A stretch of DNA of 64,000 nucleotides from Georgenia satyanarayanai (GTDB taxonomy: Bacteria > Actinomycetota > Actinomycetes > Actinomycetales > Actinomycetaceae), in contig NZ_JAMBNZ010000011.1 of assembly GCF_023715365.1 (NCBI RefSeq), forward strand, positions 1 through 64,000, given 5' to 3'. The position numbers were made by a program, and so were the translations under genes. Shown here in pieces: positions 45,331-55,215 of the stretch. Every line of letters begins with the position of its first letter. Position 1 is the first letter of the stretch. The notes beneath the pieces are model-generated. The model had not been told where the DNA came from. It searched no databases and was given only the letters and a program-made list of their open reading frames with translations.

Positions 45331-45334
45331 GTGC

Positions 45335-46981
45335 TCAGTAGGCGAACTGGGTGACGCGGTCGCGCAGCTCGGTGGACAGCCCCGCGAGGTCGCCGACCTC
45401 GGTGCTCATCCCGCTGAGGACGGCGTCGAGGGTCTCGGCGGCCGAGGCGAGGACCGTGACGTTCTGGGCGATCTCGCCCGAGCCGGCCGCCGCCTCGGAC
45501 AGTCCGCGGCTCATCTCGTTCGTCGTCGCCGTCTGTTCCTCCACCGCCGAGGCGATGGTGAGCTGGAGGTCGTTGATGGCCCCGACGATGCGGGCGATCT
45601 CGTCGATCTCGCCGACGGCGGCGCCCGCGTCGGCCTGGATCGTCTCGATGCGGCGGGCGATGTCGTCGGTGGCGCGCGCGGTCTCCTGCGCGAGCTCCTT
45701 GACCTCTCCGGCGACGACGGCGAAGCCCTTGCCCGCCTCACCGGCCCGCGCGGCCTCGATGGTCGCGTTGAGCGCGAGGAGGTTGGTCTGCTCGGCGATC
45801 GAGGTGATGACCTTGATGACGTCACCGATCTCCTGGGAGGAGGTGCCGAGCTTCGCCACGGTGTGGTTCGTCGACTGGGCGACGGTGCTGGCGCGGGAGG
45901 CGACGGAGGCCGCCTCCCCGGCGGTGCGGGCGATCTCACGGATGGAGGCGCCCATCTGCTCGGCGCCGGCCGCGACGGTCTGCACGCTCGCCGAGACCTG
46001 CTCGGCGGCGGCCGCGGCGGCAGTGCTCTGGGCGGAGGACTGGGCGACCTCGCCGGCCACGCGCTGGGTGCGCGCCTCCAGCTCCCCGGTGGACCCTGAG
46101 ACTCGGTGCGCGGAGTCACCGACCGCGCTGACGAGGTCCCGGACTGCCGCCACCCCCTCGTCGAGGGCATGGCCGACGTCACCGAGCTCGTCGGTGCGGG
46201 CGAGCTCGGTCCGAGCGGTGAGGTCCCCCGCGCTCAGCCGCTCGGCGACGTGCCGCAGCCGGGTGATCCGACGCAGCAGGAGCCGGGTGGTGCGCGCGGC
46301 GAAGAGCGCCGCGAGGAGGATGCCGATGACGCCGGTAGCCACCAGCCGCTTGGTCGCGGTCGCCTGGCCCTCCGCCTGCGCGGCCTGAGCCGCGGCCACC
46401 TCCTCGTCAGCGAGCGACTGCGCCTCGTCCGCGATGGCGAGCACGGTGGAGTACGCCTCCCCCGCCTCTCCGCCGTTGATCGACTCGAGGGCGGTCTCCT
46501 GGCCCTCCTGCGTGTCGAGAGCGAGCCACTCGACCACCTGCGCGTCCCAGGTGAAGAAGTCCTCCCAGGCCGGGCGCAGCCCGCCGAAGGCCTGCTCCTC
46601 CTCGGGACGCAGGTCCACGGCGTCGAGCTCGTCGAGCCAGGCCTCCACGGCCTGCCGCGACTCCGCCATGCCGGCCATGTTGTACGAGTCGGCCGCGAGG
46701 CCCACCTCGGCGCCGAGCACGGCCACGTCACCGAGGTAGAGGCCCTGCCAGCCGGTCACGTCGGCGATCTGGAAGCGCGCCTCCTCGGCCAGCTGGGCGA
46801 TCGACTCGGCGCGCGCGAGCTCCGCGGACTGCTCCCGCTGCTGAGCGATGGCGGTGAGGCCGATGCCGGCGGCGGTGAGGACGAACAGGGCGACGACGCC
46901 GAAGGTGACGTAGAGCCGGGTCGCGACGCCGGTCCGGCGCAGGCGCGTGGGGGACTGGGACATGGGCGTGGAGGAGGACAT
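45335..46981 (-). CDS. Methyl-accepting chemotaxis protein 1
   Basis: A 548-residue receptor. Two transmembrane helices (about 22-45 and 213-233) frame an extracytoplasmic helical sensor with TVLAIADEAQSLADEEVAAA at its end. HAMP follows (RLRHVAERLSAGDLTART) and then the signalling hairpin with the conserved tip [20 protein letters not shown]. It ends LRDRVTQFAY with no CheR-binding pentapeptide. It lies 11 bp after receptor 2 and forms the end of the cheA operon. Ligand unknown. Confidence 0.95.
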   Translation of the reverse strand: MSSSTPMSQSPTRLRRTGVATRLYVTFGVVALFVLTAAGIGLTAIAQQREQSAELARAESIAQLAEEARFQIADVTGWQGLYLGDVAVLGAEVGLAADSYNMAGMAESRQAVEAWLDELDAVDLRPEEEQAFGGLRPAWEDFFTWDAQVVEWLALDTQEGQETALESINGGEAGEAYSTVLAIADEAQSLADEEVAAAQAAQAEGQATATKRLVATGVIGILLAALFAARTTRLLLRRITRLRHVAERLSAGDLTARTELARTDELGDVGHALDEGVAAVRDLVSAVGDSAHRVSGSTGELEARTQRVAGEVAQSSAQSTAAAAAAEQVSASVQTVAAGAEQMGASIREIARTAGEAASVASRASTVAQSTNHTVAKLGTSSQEIGDVIKVITSIAEQTNLLALNATIEAARAGEAGKGFAVVAGEVKELAQETARATDDIARRIETIQADAGAAVGEIDEIARIVGAINDLQLTIASAVEEQTATTNEMSRGLSEAAAGSGEIAQNVTVLASAAETLDAVLSGMSTEVGDLAGLSTELRDRVTQFAY

Positions 46982-46992
46982 GGGAGCTCCGA

Positions 46993-48669
46993 TCAGAAGC
47001 GGAACTGCGCGAGGCGGTTCTGGAGGCTGGCGGACATGCCCGCGAGCTCCTGCGCCGCGGCGGTCAGCTGGAGGAGGGTGTCGTTCGCGGCGGCGCTGGA
47101 GGTGGCGACGGCGGTGATGTTCCCGGCGATCTCCCCGGACCCGGTGGCGGCCTCGGTGATGCTGCGCGTCATCTCATCGGTCGTCGCGTGCTGCTCCTCG
47201 ACGGCGGAGGCGATCGTCAGCTGGTAGTCGTTGATGGCGCCGATGATCCGGGAGATCTCGGCGATGGCGTCGACCGCCCCGGCCGTGTCGACCTGGATCG
47301 TGTCCACCCGGCGGGCGATGTCCTCGGTGGCCCGCGCGGTCTCCTGCGCGAGCTCCTTGACCTCTCCGGCGACGACGGCGAAACCCTTGCCCGCCTCCCC
47401 GGCCCGCGCGGCCTCGATGGTCGCGTTGAGCGCGAGGAGGTTCGTCTGCTCGGCGATCGAGGTGATGACCTTGACCACCTCACCGATCTCGCGGGAGGAC
47501 GTCCCCAGCTTGGCGACCGTCTCGTTCGTCGTCTCGGCCACGCCGGTGGCCTGGGCAGCGACCTGGGCGGCCTCGGCGGCGTTCTGTGCGATCTCCCGGA
47601 TGGAGGCGCCCATCTCGTCCGCGCCGGCGGCCACCGTGCGGACGTTGCCGGAGACCTGCTCGGCCGCGGCGGCGACGACACCGGCCTGCGAGGAGGTGCC
47701 CTCGGTCGTGGCCCGCAGCGAGCCGCCGCTGGCGGAGAGCTGCTCCGCGGCCGCGGCGACCGCCTGCGCGGTGCCGGAGGCCTCGGCGATGAGATCGCGG
47801 AGGTTGTGCTGCGCCGCGTCGAGCGCCTGGCCGACCTGGCCGAGCTCGTCCCGGTCGGTGACGTCGGTCGTGGTCGTGAGGTCGCCGGACGCCATCGCCG
47901 TCGTCGTCCGGACGAGGCGCAGGGCGTTGCGGGAGACGCGGCGGCCGATGAGCACACCACCGGTCACCATGACGACAGCGCCGACGACTGACCACAGGAC
48001 AGCGGAGATGATCGCCGTCCTCGCTGTGGCCTCCATCTCCTCCAGGCCCTTCGTGGCCTCGGTCTCGTGGATCTCCGCGACGGCGGCGAGGTCCTCGGAG
48101 ATGGAGGCAGCCTGTGCCTCCATCTCGCCGACCAGCTCCTCGACCTCGGGGCCGGCGGCTCCACCGCCGCGGACGAGGTCACCCGTGGCTGCCGCCGCCG
48201 CGAGGTAGCCCTCGACCGCGGTCTCGACGTCGACCACGAGGGCCGCGGCCTCGGCGTCCGGAGCGAGCTCGGCCCGGTACTCCCCGGCGAGCGCGCTCAG
48301 CTCGGTGAGCCTCGCGCTGCGCTCCTCCAGGACCTGCTCGGCGAGCTGTGGGGTGGGCGCGACGAGGCTCGCCGCCCCGAGGTACTGCGCCTGGGAGAAA
48401 GCCACGCGCATCTGTCCGATGACCTGCTCGGAGCGCACGTCGTGCTCCAGGGTCTCGGCCGCGAAGTCCGCGGCACTGAGCGTGCCCCAGACAGCGACGC
48501 CGGACATGCTGAGGACGAGCGCGGCCGCCCCGAGGGAGCTGCCGATGATCTTGGTGCGCAGCGAGACGTCGCTGATCCGCAGCCTGCGGGCAGGGGCGGG
48601 CGCGGTGGGCGCGACGATCGGCGAGGGCGCCGGTGCGGTGCGCGTCCGCTCGGGGGCGAGGACGGCCAT
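46993..48669 (-). CDS. Methyl-accepting chemotaxis protein 2
   Basis: A 558-residue receptor. A Pro/Ala-rich cytoplasmic start precedes the first helix (IIGSSLGAAALVLSMSGVAV), then a sensor domain of about 150 residues, a second helix (ISAVLWSVVGAVVMVTGGVL), HAMP (RTTTAMASGDLTTTTDVTDR) and the signalling domain with the same hairpin tip as the other receptors. The signalling half is almost identical to receptors 1, 3 and 4, while sensors differ. Starts 27 bp after cheW. Confidence 0.95.
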   Translation of the reverse strand: MAVLAPERTRTAPAPSPIVAPTAPAPARRLRISDVSLRTKIIGSSLGAAALVLSMSGVAVWGTLSAADFAAETLEHDVRSEQVIGQMRVAFSQAQYLGAASLVAPTPQLAEQVLEERSARLTELSALAGEYRAELAPDAEAAALVVDVETAVEGYLAAAAATGDLVRGGGAAGPEVEELVGEMEAQAASISEDLAAVAEIHETEATKGLEEMEATARTAIISAVLWSVVGAVVMVTGGVLIGRRVSRNALRLVRTTTAMASGDLTTTTDVTDRDELGQVGQALDAAQHNLRDLIAEASGTAQAVAAAAEQLSASGGSLRATTEGTSSQAGVVAAAAEQVSGNVRTVAAGADEMGASIREIAQNAAEAAQVAAQATGVAETTNETVAKLGTSSREIGEVVKVITSIAEQTNLLALNATIEAARAGEAGKGFAVVAGEVKELAQETARATEDIARRVDTIQVDTAGAVDAIAEISRIIGAINDYQLTIASAVEEQHATTDEMTRSITEAATGSGEIAGNITAVATSSAAANDTLLQLTAAAQELAGMSASLQNRLAQFRF

Positions 48670-48696
48670 GGGGTTCTCCGGGGGTGAGAGTCGGTG

Positions 48697-49113
48697 TCAG
48701 GCCGCGGTGACGGCGTCGACGTCGAGGGCGAGCAGGAGGCGGCCGTCGAGCTTGTAGGCGCCGCGGATGACCTCGCGGAGCTCGGGCGTGAGGGTCTGGG
48801 GCGGGGCCTCGAACTGCGCGTCGTCCACCTCGGCAACGTCGCCGATCGCGTCGACGAGGAGCGAGACGGGCTCCCCGCCGAGCTTGACGACGACCATCAT
48901 CGGCTCGCTCGTCCCACCGGACGCGAGGCCCAGGCGGGTGCGCAGGTCGAGGGCGAGGACCACCTGGCCGCGGAGGTTGACGAGGCCGGCGACCTCCGCG
49001 GGCGCGAGCGGCACGCTGGCCGTGGCGCGGTAGGGCAGGACCTCCTGCACCTGCCCGACGCCGATGCCGTAGAGGTTGTCCCCGAGGGCGAAGGTCACGT
49101 ACTGGGTGCTCAT
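48697..49113 (-). CDS. cheW: Chemotaxis coupling protein CheW
   Basis: A 138-residue SH3-like adaptor joining CheA to receptors: YVTFALGDNLYGIGVGQVQE at the N-terminus, GLVNLRGQVVLALDLRTRLG in the middle and LLVDAIGDVAEV later, all CheW signatures. ATG 49113 shares a base with the cheA stop. Only one cheW is seen, although cheA has a second CheW-like domain. Confidence 0.95.
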   Translation of the reverse strand: MSTQYVTFALGDNLYGIGVGQVQEVLPYRATASVPLAPAEVAGLVNLRGQVVLALDLRTRLGLASGGTSEPMMVVVKLGGEPVSLLVDAIGDVAEVDDAQFEAPPQTLTPELREVIRGAYKLDGRLLLALDVDAVTAA

Positions 49114-51368
49114 CAGATCCTCACCAGGTCCTCGTCGAGAGCGGAGGCGTCGAAGGGGGCGATTCCCACCGCGTGCAGCAGGTCGCTGACGTCGAGGAGC
49201 TCGGTCACGCGGTCCTTGATGACGGTCGAGCCGGTGAGCCCGGTGTCCTCGAGCCCGCTGCGGCTGGCCGGGTCGTCGGTGACGATGTCGACGATCTCGC
49301 CGACGACGACGGCGACGGTCACGCCACCGGAGGTGAGCACGATGACGAGGAGCTCCTCGGGCTGCTCGTAGCTCATAGCGCCGAGCACCCGGTCCAGGCG
49401 GGCGACGGGCAGGAGGTCGCCGCGGTACTGGACGACCTCGCGGCTCCCGACGCGCTCGAGGCGGTCGGCGGGCATCCGCTCGAGGCGGGTGACGTCGGCG
49501 AGCGGGATCGCCACGCGCCGGCCCTCACCGATGGCGACGACGAGCAGCTGCTGCTCGGTGCCGCTCACGCGGGCCTCGGGCGCACGGCTGGCGCGGACGA
49601 GCTGGCCGAGCTCCCCGATGAGGGCGCGGCGGGCAATGGCCTGGACGTCGAGGATGAGGGCGATGTCGCCGTCACCGAGCACCGTCGCGCCGGAGTAGAG
49701 GCCGATCTGCTTGATCCGCGAGGACAGCGCCTTGACGACGATCTCCTCGTTGTTGAGCACCCGGTCGACGAGGAGGCCGAAGCGCTGCTCGTCGGCCTGG
49801 AGGACGGCGATGGTGTGCGACGACTGCTCCTCCCGCTCCATGCCGAGGACCTCGGCGAGCGAGAGGAGGGGCAGGAGCGCGCCACGCAGCCGGTAGACCG
49901 GCGCGGTGCCGACGTACTCGAGCTGGCTCGAGTCGACGGCGACGAGCTCGAGGAGGTTCGTCTGGGCGATGGCGAAGGTGCGGGGTCCGCAGGTGACGGT
50001 GAGCGCCGGCATGATCGCCAGGGTGAGCGGGATGCGCAGGCGCCAGGTGGTGCCGGCTCCCGGCTGCGAGTCGACGTCGACGGAGCCGCCGATCGCCTCG
50101 ATCTTGGTGCGCACGACGTCCATACCCACACCGCGGCCGGACACGTTCGTCACGGCCTTGGCGGTGGAGAAGCCGGGCAGGAAGAGCAGCTCGTAGATCT
50201 CCTGCGGGCTCATCGCCCGCACCTGCTCCTCGGTGCGCACCCCCTTCCGGACGGCGCTGGCTGCGACGGCGTCGGGGTCGATCCCGTGGCCGTCGTCGGC
50301 GATCTCGACGATGACCTGCCCACCCGCGTGGTAGGCGCGCAGCGTGACCTGGCCCTGCTCGGGCTTGCCGGCCGCCACACGGTCGGCGGGCGCCTCGATG
50401 CCGTGGTCGACGGCGTTGCGCACGAGGTGGGTGAGCGGGTCCTTGACGGCCTCGAGGAGTGAGCGGTCCAGCTCGGTCTCGCCCCCGAGCATGGACAGGG
50501 AGACCTTGCGGCCGAGCGTCGAGGCGAGGTCGCGCACGACGCGGGGCATCTTGTTCCACACGTGCTCGATGGGCTGCATGCGCGTCTTCATGACGCCCTC
50601 CTGCAGCTCGGTGGCGATGAGGCTCAGGCGCTGGGCGGAGCGGGCGAGCTCGGTGTCCTCCCCGCGGTCGGAGAGGCGGTCGAACTGGTTGCGGACGAGG
50701 ACGAGCTCACCCACCTGGCGCATGAGACTGTCGAGCAGCTCGACGTCCACCCGGATGGAGCTTTCCGCCGCGTTGCGGTGGTGCTCGGGCTCGGGGTGGG
50801 GCTCCGCCTGCTCGGCGGCCGGCGCGGCGGGCGTGGGAGCCACGGCGGTGGGCACGGGTGCCTCGGCGGTGCGGCGCTTGCCGATGACCTTCCGGGCCGG
50901 CTCGGGAGCGGGTTCCGCCTCGCGGACGGGCTCGGGCTGCGGTGCGGCCGGCTCGGGCGCGACGACGGCGGTCTGCTCCGGCTGGGGCGGGCTCACGCCC
51001 TCCTGGACGGCGACGATCCGCGTGATCGTGGGCTCGACGTCGTGGTCGTCGCCGCGGCCGGCCTCGATGGACGCGAGGATCGCGCGCAGGGTGTCGACGA
51101 GGGCGAGAAGGACGTCGGTGGTCGCCTGGTCCATCCGGCGCGCGCCGTCGCGGAGCTCGGCAAGCAGGCTCTCACCCGTGTGGGAGACCCGCTCGAGGTT
51201 CGCGTAGCCCAGGAAGCCGCTCGTTCCCTTGATCGTGTGGACCGTGCGAAAGATGCTGCTCAGCAGCTCGCGCGAGGTCGGGGCGCCCTCGAGCGCGACG
51301 AGGTCCTGGTCGAGCTGGTCGAGGTTCTCGTAGCTCTCGACGAGAAACTCGTGGACGATCTCATCCAT
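49113..51368 (-). CDS. cheA: Chemotaxis histidine kinase CheA
   Basis: A 751-residue kinase from ATG 51368; GTG 51377 (six bases after GGAGGT) is an equally good start. The P1 domain carries the phosphorylated H44 in TVHTIKGTSGFLGY. A Pro/Ala/Glu-rich linker (about 125-210) replaces a recognisable P2 domain. Dimerisation (VELLDSLMRQVGELVLVRNQ) leads to the ATPase with HLVRNAVDHGIEAP, DDGHGID and GRGVGMDVVR. Two CheW-like domains follow, one at about 490-605 and one at 620-740 (LLVVAIGEGRRVAIPLADV). It heads cheA-cheW-mcp2-mcp1 and is preceded by a sigma-28-like promoter. Confidence 0.95.
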   Translation of the reverse strand: MDEIVHEFLVESYENLDQLDQDLVALEGAPTSRELLSSIFRTVHTIKGTSGFLGYANLERVSHTGESLLAELRDGARRMDQATTDVLLALVDTLRAILASIEAGRGDDHDVEPTITRIVAVQEGVSPPQPEQTAVVAPEPAAPQPEPVREAEPAPEPARKVIGKRRTAEAPVPTAVAPTPAAPAAEQAEPHPEPEHHRNAAESSIRVDVELLDSLMRQVGELVLVRNQFDRLSDRGEDTELARSAQRLSLIATELQEGVMKTRMQPIEHVWNKMPRVVRDLASTLGRKVSLSMLGGETELDRSLLEAVKDPLTHLVRNAVDHGIEAPADRVAAGKPEQGQVTLRAYHAGGQVIVEIADDGHGIDPDAVAASAVRKGVRTEEQVRAMSPQEIYELLFLPGFSTAKAVTNVSGRGVGMDVVRTKIEAIGGSVDVDSQPGAGTTWRLRIPLTLAIMPALTVTCGPRTFAIAQTNLLELVAVDSSQLEYVGTAPVYRLRGALLPLLSLAEVLGMEREEQSSHTIAVLQADEQRFGLLVDRVLNNEEIVVKALSSRIKQIGLYSGATVLGDGDIALILDVQAIARRALIGELGQLVRASRAPEARVSGTEQQLLVVAIGEGRRVAIPLADVTRLERMPADRLERVGSREVVQYRGDLLPVARLDRVLGAMSYEQPEELLVIVLTSGGVTVAVVVGEIVDIVTDDPASRSGLEDTGLTGSTVIKDRVTELLDVSDLLHAVGIAPFDASALDEDLVRI

Positions 51369-51432
51369 GCCATCCACCGGCGGACCTCCATGCATCCGTG
51401 TCGGTCTGTGCACTTCCTGTGCACTCCCTCCT

Positions 51433-51459
51433 CATCGGTGCCCGCGCACGGTTTGTGAG
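51433..51459 (-). promoter_or_regulatory. Sigma-28 (FliA)-like promoter of cheA
   Basis: Minus strand: CTCACAA (51453-51459), 14 bp, CCGATG (51433-51438). This resembles FliA promoters (TAAA-N15-GCCGATAA) and repeats with identical spacing before the receptor gene at 51525. The leader to ATG 51368 is about 60 nt. Confidence 0.65.
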
Positions 51460-51476
51460 ACGTCGGGGTGAACGCA

Positions 51477-51513
51477 CCACGGGCGGGCCTGCCGGTGGCA
51501 GGCCCGCCCGTGG
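51477..51513 (-). terminator. Hairpin after receptor 3 gene
   Basis: CCACGGGCGGGCCTGCC pairs perfectly with GGCAGGCCCGCCCGTGG around a 3-nt loop (17-bp stem). It sits 12 bp past the stop at 51525 and before the cheA promoter, isolating receptor 3 from the cheA operon. Confidence 0.85.
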
Positions 51514-51524
51514 CGGAGGGTGGC

Positions 51525-53135
51525 TCAGACGTGGAACGCGGACACCTGGGCACGCAGGCCCTCGGAGATGCTCGCGAGCTCGGCGACGGCGCTGCTCATC
51601 TGCGTCATCGTCGCGCTGTTGTCCGCCGCGGCGGATGCGATGCCGGTGATGTTGCCGGCGATCTCGGTGGACCCGGTCGCCGCCTCGGTCACGCTGCGCG
51701 ACATCTCGTTCGTCGTCGCGGTCTGCTCCTCGACGGCCGAGGCGATCGTCATCTGGTAGTCGTTAATCTGCCCGATGATCTCGGTGATCTCACCGATGGC
51801 GGTGACCGCGCCCTCGGTGTCGTGCTGGATCGCCTCGATCCGACGCGCGATGTCGTCGGTGGCCTTGGCGGTCTCCTGGGCGAGGTCCTTGACCTCGCTG
51901 GCGACGACGGCGAAGCCCTTGCCGGCCTCGCCGGCCCGAGCGGCCTCGATGGTCGCGTTGAGCGCGAGGAGGTTGGTCTGCTCGGCGATGGTCGTGATGA
52001 CCTTGACGACGTTGCCGATCTCGACCGAGGAGGCCCCGAGCTTCTGCACGGTCTCGTTGGTGACCGCGGCCTGCGTCGTGGCGCGGGCTGCGACGGCGGC
52101 GGCCTCGCTGGAGCTCTGGGCGATCTCCCGGATCGAGGCGCCCATCTGCTCCGCGCCGGCGGCCACGGTGTGGACGTTCTGACTCACCTGCTCGGCAGCG
52201 GACGCGACCACGCCGGACTGGGCAGAGGTCTCCTCGGACGCAGCGACCACCTGCGTCGTCGAGGCAGCGAGCTCCTCGGCCCCGGACGCGATCGTCACGG
52301 CGGCCTCGTTGACCGCCCCGACGGTGCCGCGCAGCTGGCGCATCGAGCGGCCGAGGTGCTCGGCCATCTGGCCGAGCTCGTCCCTCGTGCTCACCTCGGG
52401 CTCGGCGGTGAGGTCGCCGTTGCCGAGCGCCTCCACGGCAACTCGGACAGTCTCGACCGTTCGCATGATCTGCCGGATCACGAACACCGCCACAGCTATC
52501 GCCACGCCGAGGCCGACGACGAGGACAATGATGAGGAGCGTCTGTGTGGTCGCCGCCTGTGCTGCCGCCGCCGCGTTGTCCGCATCAGCGCGATCCACCT
52601 GGGCGTCCAGACCAGCACCGACGGCTACAGCCAGCCCCTCACCTTGCACCGCGAGACTTTCGTTGTAGAACTCCTCCATTGCGTCCATGTCGCCAGTTCT
52701 GATGATCTCCACCCATCGCCCAGCGACATCGTCCTGATAGACGTCGACGGCCGCGATGAGCTCGTCGATGTCTGAATCGTCCTCCGCGTACTGGCGGTAG
52801 TTGTCCAAGATGTCGAACACCTGCGCTTCAAGCTCTCCAATACGCGTCAGGTAGGTGTCGCTGTCCGCGGCTTGACGCAACGGGAGGGCGTTCGCCTGCA
52901 CGCGCATCTCCTGGATCAGCGCGCGGACGTTGGCGAGCTGCACCAGGGGCTGGACCCGCTCCTCGTACATCTCGTCCTGCCCGGCCGCCAGGTCGCGCAC
53001 CTGGACGATTCCGAGCACCCCGATGACGAGCGCGACGAGTGCCGCCACCCCGACTGCGGCGGCGATCTTCACGCGGACGGACGCGTCCCGGAGGGAACGG
53101 CGGCTCTTGGCGGGTGCGAGGGATTCTGTGGACAT
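51525..53135 (-). CDS. Methyl-accepting chemotaxis protein 3
   Basis: A 536-residue receptor from ATG 53135. First helix [20 protein letters not shown], then a four-helix-bundle-type sensor ([20 protein letters not shown]), second helix [24 protein letters not shown] ([20 protein letters not shown]) and a standard signalling domain ending [10 protein letters not shown]. The sensor region (52440-52860) is less GC-biased than its surroundings, suggesting it was exchanged. Own promoter and terminator. Confidence 0.95.
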   Translation of the reverse strand: MSTESLAPAKSRRSLRDASVRVKIAAAVGVAALVALVIGVLGIVQVRDLAAGQDEMYEERVQPLVQLANVRALIQEMRVQANALPLRQAADSDTYLTRIGELEAQVFDILDNYRQYAEDDSDIDELIAAVDVYQDDVAGRWVEIIRTGDMDAMEEFYNESLAVQGEGLAVAVGAGLDAQVDRADADNAAAAAQAATTQTLLIIVLVVGLGVAIAVAVFVIRQIMRTVETVRVAVEALGNGDLTAEPEVSTRDELGQMAEHLGRSMRQLRGTVGAVNEAAVTIASGAEELAASTTQVVAASEETSAQSGVVASAAEQVSQNVHTVAAGAEQMGASIREIAQSSSEAAAVAARATTQAAVTNETVQKLGASSVEIGNVVKVITTIAEQTNLLALNATIEAARAGEAGKGFAVVASEVKDLAQETAKATDDIARRIEAIQHDTEGAVTAIGEITEIIGQINDYQMTIASAVEEQTATTNEMSRSVTEAATGSTEIAGNITGIASAAADNSATMTQMSSAVAELASISEGLRAQVSAFHV

Positions 53136-53259
53136 CGGTCTTCCTTGTGGGTCCGTGGCCGTCCTGCAGCGGGCACCGGCGCTTTTGTAGGCTCGTCCCA
53201 CAGCGCCGGCAGTCCTCGGGGACGAGGGCCGGCCGTGCGCATCCTGCGCACACCCCACC

Positions 53260-53286
53260 CGTCGGCAGCGACGCCGCCGTTGTGAG
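53260..53286 (-). promoter_or_regulatory. Sigma-28 (FliA)-like promoter of receptor 3
   Basis: Minus strand: CTCACAA (53280-53286), 14 bp, CCGACG (53260-53265). Seven-base -35 and spacing are identical to the cheA promoter. The leader to ATG 53135 would be about 120 nt, with no recognised riboswitch. Confidence 0.6.
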
Positions 53287-53308
53287 ACGTCGGTCCGGGG
53301 GACGTCTC
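53284..53308 (-). terminator. Hairpin after receptor 4 gene
   Basis: GAGACGTC (53284-53291) and GACGTCTC (53301-53308) form an 8-bp stem with a 9-nt loop, four bases past the receptor 4 stop. It overlaps the -35 of the next promoter, so its role as terminator is moderate. Confidence 0.5.
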
Positions 53309-53312
53309 CTCC

Positions 53313-54971
53313 TCAGTGGGTGAACTGCGCGACCCTGGCCTGCAGATCGGCGGACATCCGGGCCATCTCGTCGGCCGCTCCGTTGAGCTGGCCGAGGACC
53401 TCGGTGGTCGAGGCCGCGGCGGCGGCCACCCCCGTGATGTTCGACGCGATCTCCCCCGAGCCGGTCGCGGCCTCTGTCACGCTGCGCGCCATCTCGTTGG
53501 TCGTCGCCGTCTGCTCCTCCACCGCCGAGGCGATGGTCAGCTGGTAGCCGTTGATCTGTCCCACGATGCGTGAGATGTCCCCGATTGCGTCCACCGCGCC
53601 GGCTGTGTCGACCTGGATCGCCGCCACCCGACGGGCGATGTCCTCGGTGGCCTTGGCCGTCTCCTGGGCGAGGTCCTTGACCTCCCCCGCCACCACCGCA
53701 AAGCCCTTGCCGGCCTCGCCGGCGCGCGCGGCCTCGATCGTGGCATTGAGAGCCAACAGGTTGGTCTGCTCGGCGATCGAGGTGATGACCTTGACGACGT
53801 CCCCGATCTCCTGGGAGCTCGCTCCCAGCTTGGCCACCGTCTCGTTCGTGGCCGCGGCCACCGCGGTCGCCTGGTGAGCGACCCGGGCCGCGTCGTTCGA
53901 GCTCTGGGCGATCTCCCGGATGGAGGCTCCCATCTGCTCGGCCCCCGCCGCGACCGTCTGCACGTTGCTCGACACCTGCTCGGCGGCGGCAGCCACCACA
54001 CTCGCCTGCGTCGAGGTCTCTGCCGACGTCGAGCCGAGCTGGCTCCCGCCGGCCGACAGCTCCTCCGCGGCCGCGGCCACCGCCTGCGCCGTCCCGGAGA
54101 CCTCACCGACGAGTGCCCGGAGGTTCGTCTGCGCCGTGTCCAGCGCCTGCGCCATCTGACCGACCTCGTCGGCGCTGTCGACGTGCGCGCGCACGGTCAG
54201 GTCCCCGGCGGCCATCGCCTGGAGCGCCGTGCTCATCCGGCTCACGGGGCGGGTCACCGAGCGCTCGGTGAGCCGGCTGATACCGAGGACGAGGGCCAGG
54301 CCGACGATGGCGACGACGAGGCTGACGCGCTGTGACGTCGCCATCGCGTCGGAGAGGTCGTCCCCAGCGGCGGCGGTGGCAGCCGCGGACCCGTCAGCCA
54401 CGGCCGCGACGGCGTCGTCGGTCAGGGCGTTGGCCTCCTGGATCTCCTCCCAGCGCGATGCCGTGCCCTCCGAGTCGGTGATGGCGTCGTCGATGAACGC
54501 CGCCGTCGTCGCGAGGTACTCGCGGAAGGTGCTCTCCAGGTTCGCCACGCCCGCCGCTCGATCTCCCTCCAGCGGCAGCGCTGTCAGCTGGCCGAGGAGG
54601 TGCTCGACCGTGGCGGTGTCCTCCTCGAGGGCGACGACCTGCTCCTCGGGGTCGTCGCGGACCAGCACCATGTAGGCACTGACCTTGAGCTCGCTGGCGC
54701 GGGTGTCGAGCAGCAGCACGCTCTCCTGGATACGTTCCTCGAGGGCCACCCGGGCGCTGGCGCGCTCGACGCTGCCGTTGCCGACGACCGTCGCGGTGAG
54801 GAGCCCGCCGAGGGAGAGCAGGACAACCCCGACGAGCAGGACGAACTTGGTGCCGATTTGCGTGTCGGCAAAGCGGCGACGCCGGCGTGGCATCGGTGCC
54901 GCGGCCACCGGGAGCTTTCGAGGGGCGTGCCCGTGAGAGGTGTTTGAGCGTTCTGGAGCCAGCGCGACCAT
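53313..54971 (-). CDS. Methyl-accepting chemotaxis protein 4
   Basis: A 552-residue receptor. ATG 54971 ([14 protein letters not shown]) is chosen; the long upstream extension is Arg-rich and unlike any receptor. A basic stretch [15 protein letters not shown] precedes the first helix ([20 protein letters not shown]); the sensor is about 135 residues; second helix [23 protein letters not shown] ([20 protein letters not shown]) and the common signalling domain. It ends [10 protein letters not shown]. The gene stands alone between receptor 3 and csrA. Confidence 0.93.
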   Translation of the reverse strand: MVALAPERSNTSHGHAPRKLPVAAAPMPRRRRRFADTQIGTKFVLLVGVVLLSLGGLLTATVVGNGSVERASARVALEERIQESVLLLDTRASELKVSAYMVLVRDDPEEQVVALEEDTATVEHLLGQLTALPLEGDRAAGVANLESTFREYLATTAAFIDDAITDSEGTASRWEEIQEANALTDDAVAAVADGSAAATAAAGDDLSDAMATSQRVSLVVAIVGLALVLGISRLTERSVTRPVSRMSTALQAMAAGDLTVRAHVDSADEVGQMAQALDTAQTNLRALVGEVSGTAQAVAAAAEELSAGGSQLGSTSAETSTQASVVAAAAEQVSSNVQTVAAGAEQMGASIREIAQSSNDAARVAHQATAVAAATNETVAKLGASSQEIGDVVKVITSIAEQTNLLALNATIEAARAGEAGKGFAVVAGEVKDLAQETAKATEDIARRVAAIQVDTAGAVDAIGDISRIVGQINGYQLTIASAVEEQTATTNEMARSVTEAATGSGEIASNITGVAAAAASTTEVLGQLNGAADEMARMSADLQARVAQFTH

Positions 54972-55026
54972 GCGGGTGTCCTTTGCGTCCGGGCCGCCTG
55001 GCATCATCGAGGACCTGTCGGGACGA

Positions 55027-55053
55027 CATCGGCGACCTCGCCGACCTGGTGTG
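55027..55053 (-). promoter_or_regulatory. Possible sigma-28-like promoter of receptor 4
   Basis: Minus strand: CACACCA (55047-55053), 14 bp, CCGATG (55027-55032). The -10 and spacing agree with the cheA and receptor 3 promoters; the -35 matches five of seven bases. The rest of the 54972-55215 gap shows only the hairpin after csrA. Confidence 0.4.
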
Positions 55054-55191
55054 GGACGCACGTGTCCGACCAGGGAACGTCTTGACGATCTCGCCGGTGC
55101 CACACAGCGCTTCGTACGCTTCATGCGCACGCCCGGAACCTTCGGCAGGACACGCCCGGTGTTGAGTGGATACCGGTGTCCTCTCTCGGCT

Positions 55192-55211
55192 CGGCGGCCG
55201 GGGGTCCGCCG
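55192..55211 (-). terminator. Possible hairpin after csrA
   Basis: CGGCGG (55192-55197) and CCGCCG (55206-55211) give a 6-bp GC stem with an 8-nt loop directly after the csrA stop. It would end the flagellar operon, but in DNA this GC-rich such a stem may arise by chance. Confidence 0.35.
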
Positions 55212-55215
55212 GCGC

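Noticed and set aside
54972-55060. c-di-GMP (GEMM) riboswitch in the leader of receptor 4
   Set aside because: A GGACGCAAAGGA piece recalls the GEMM core, but the partner segment (ACAGGGCAAACC-like) and the expected stems are not there.
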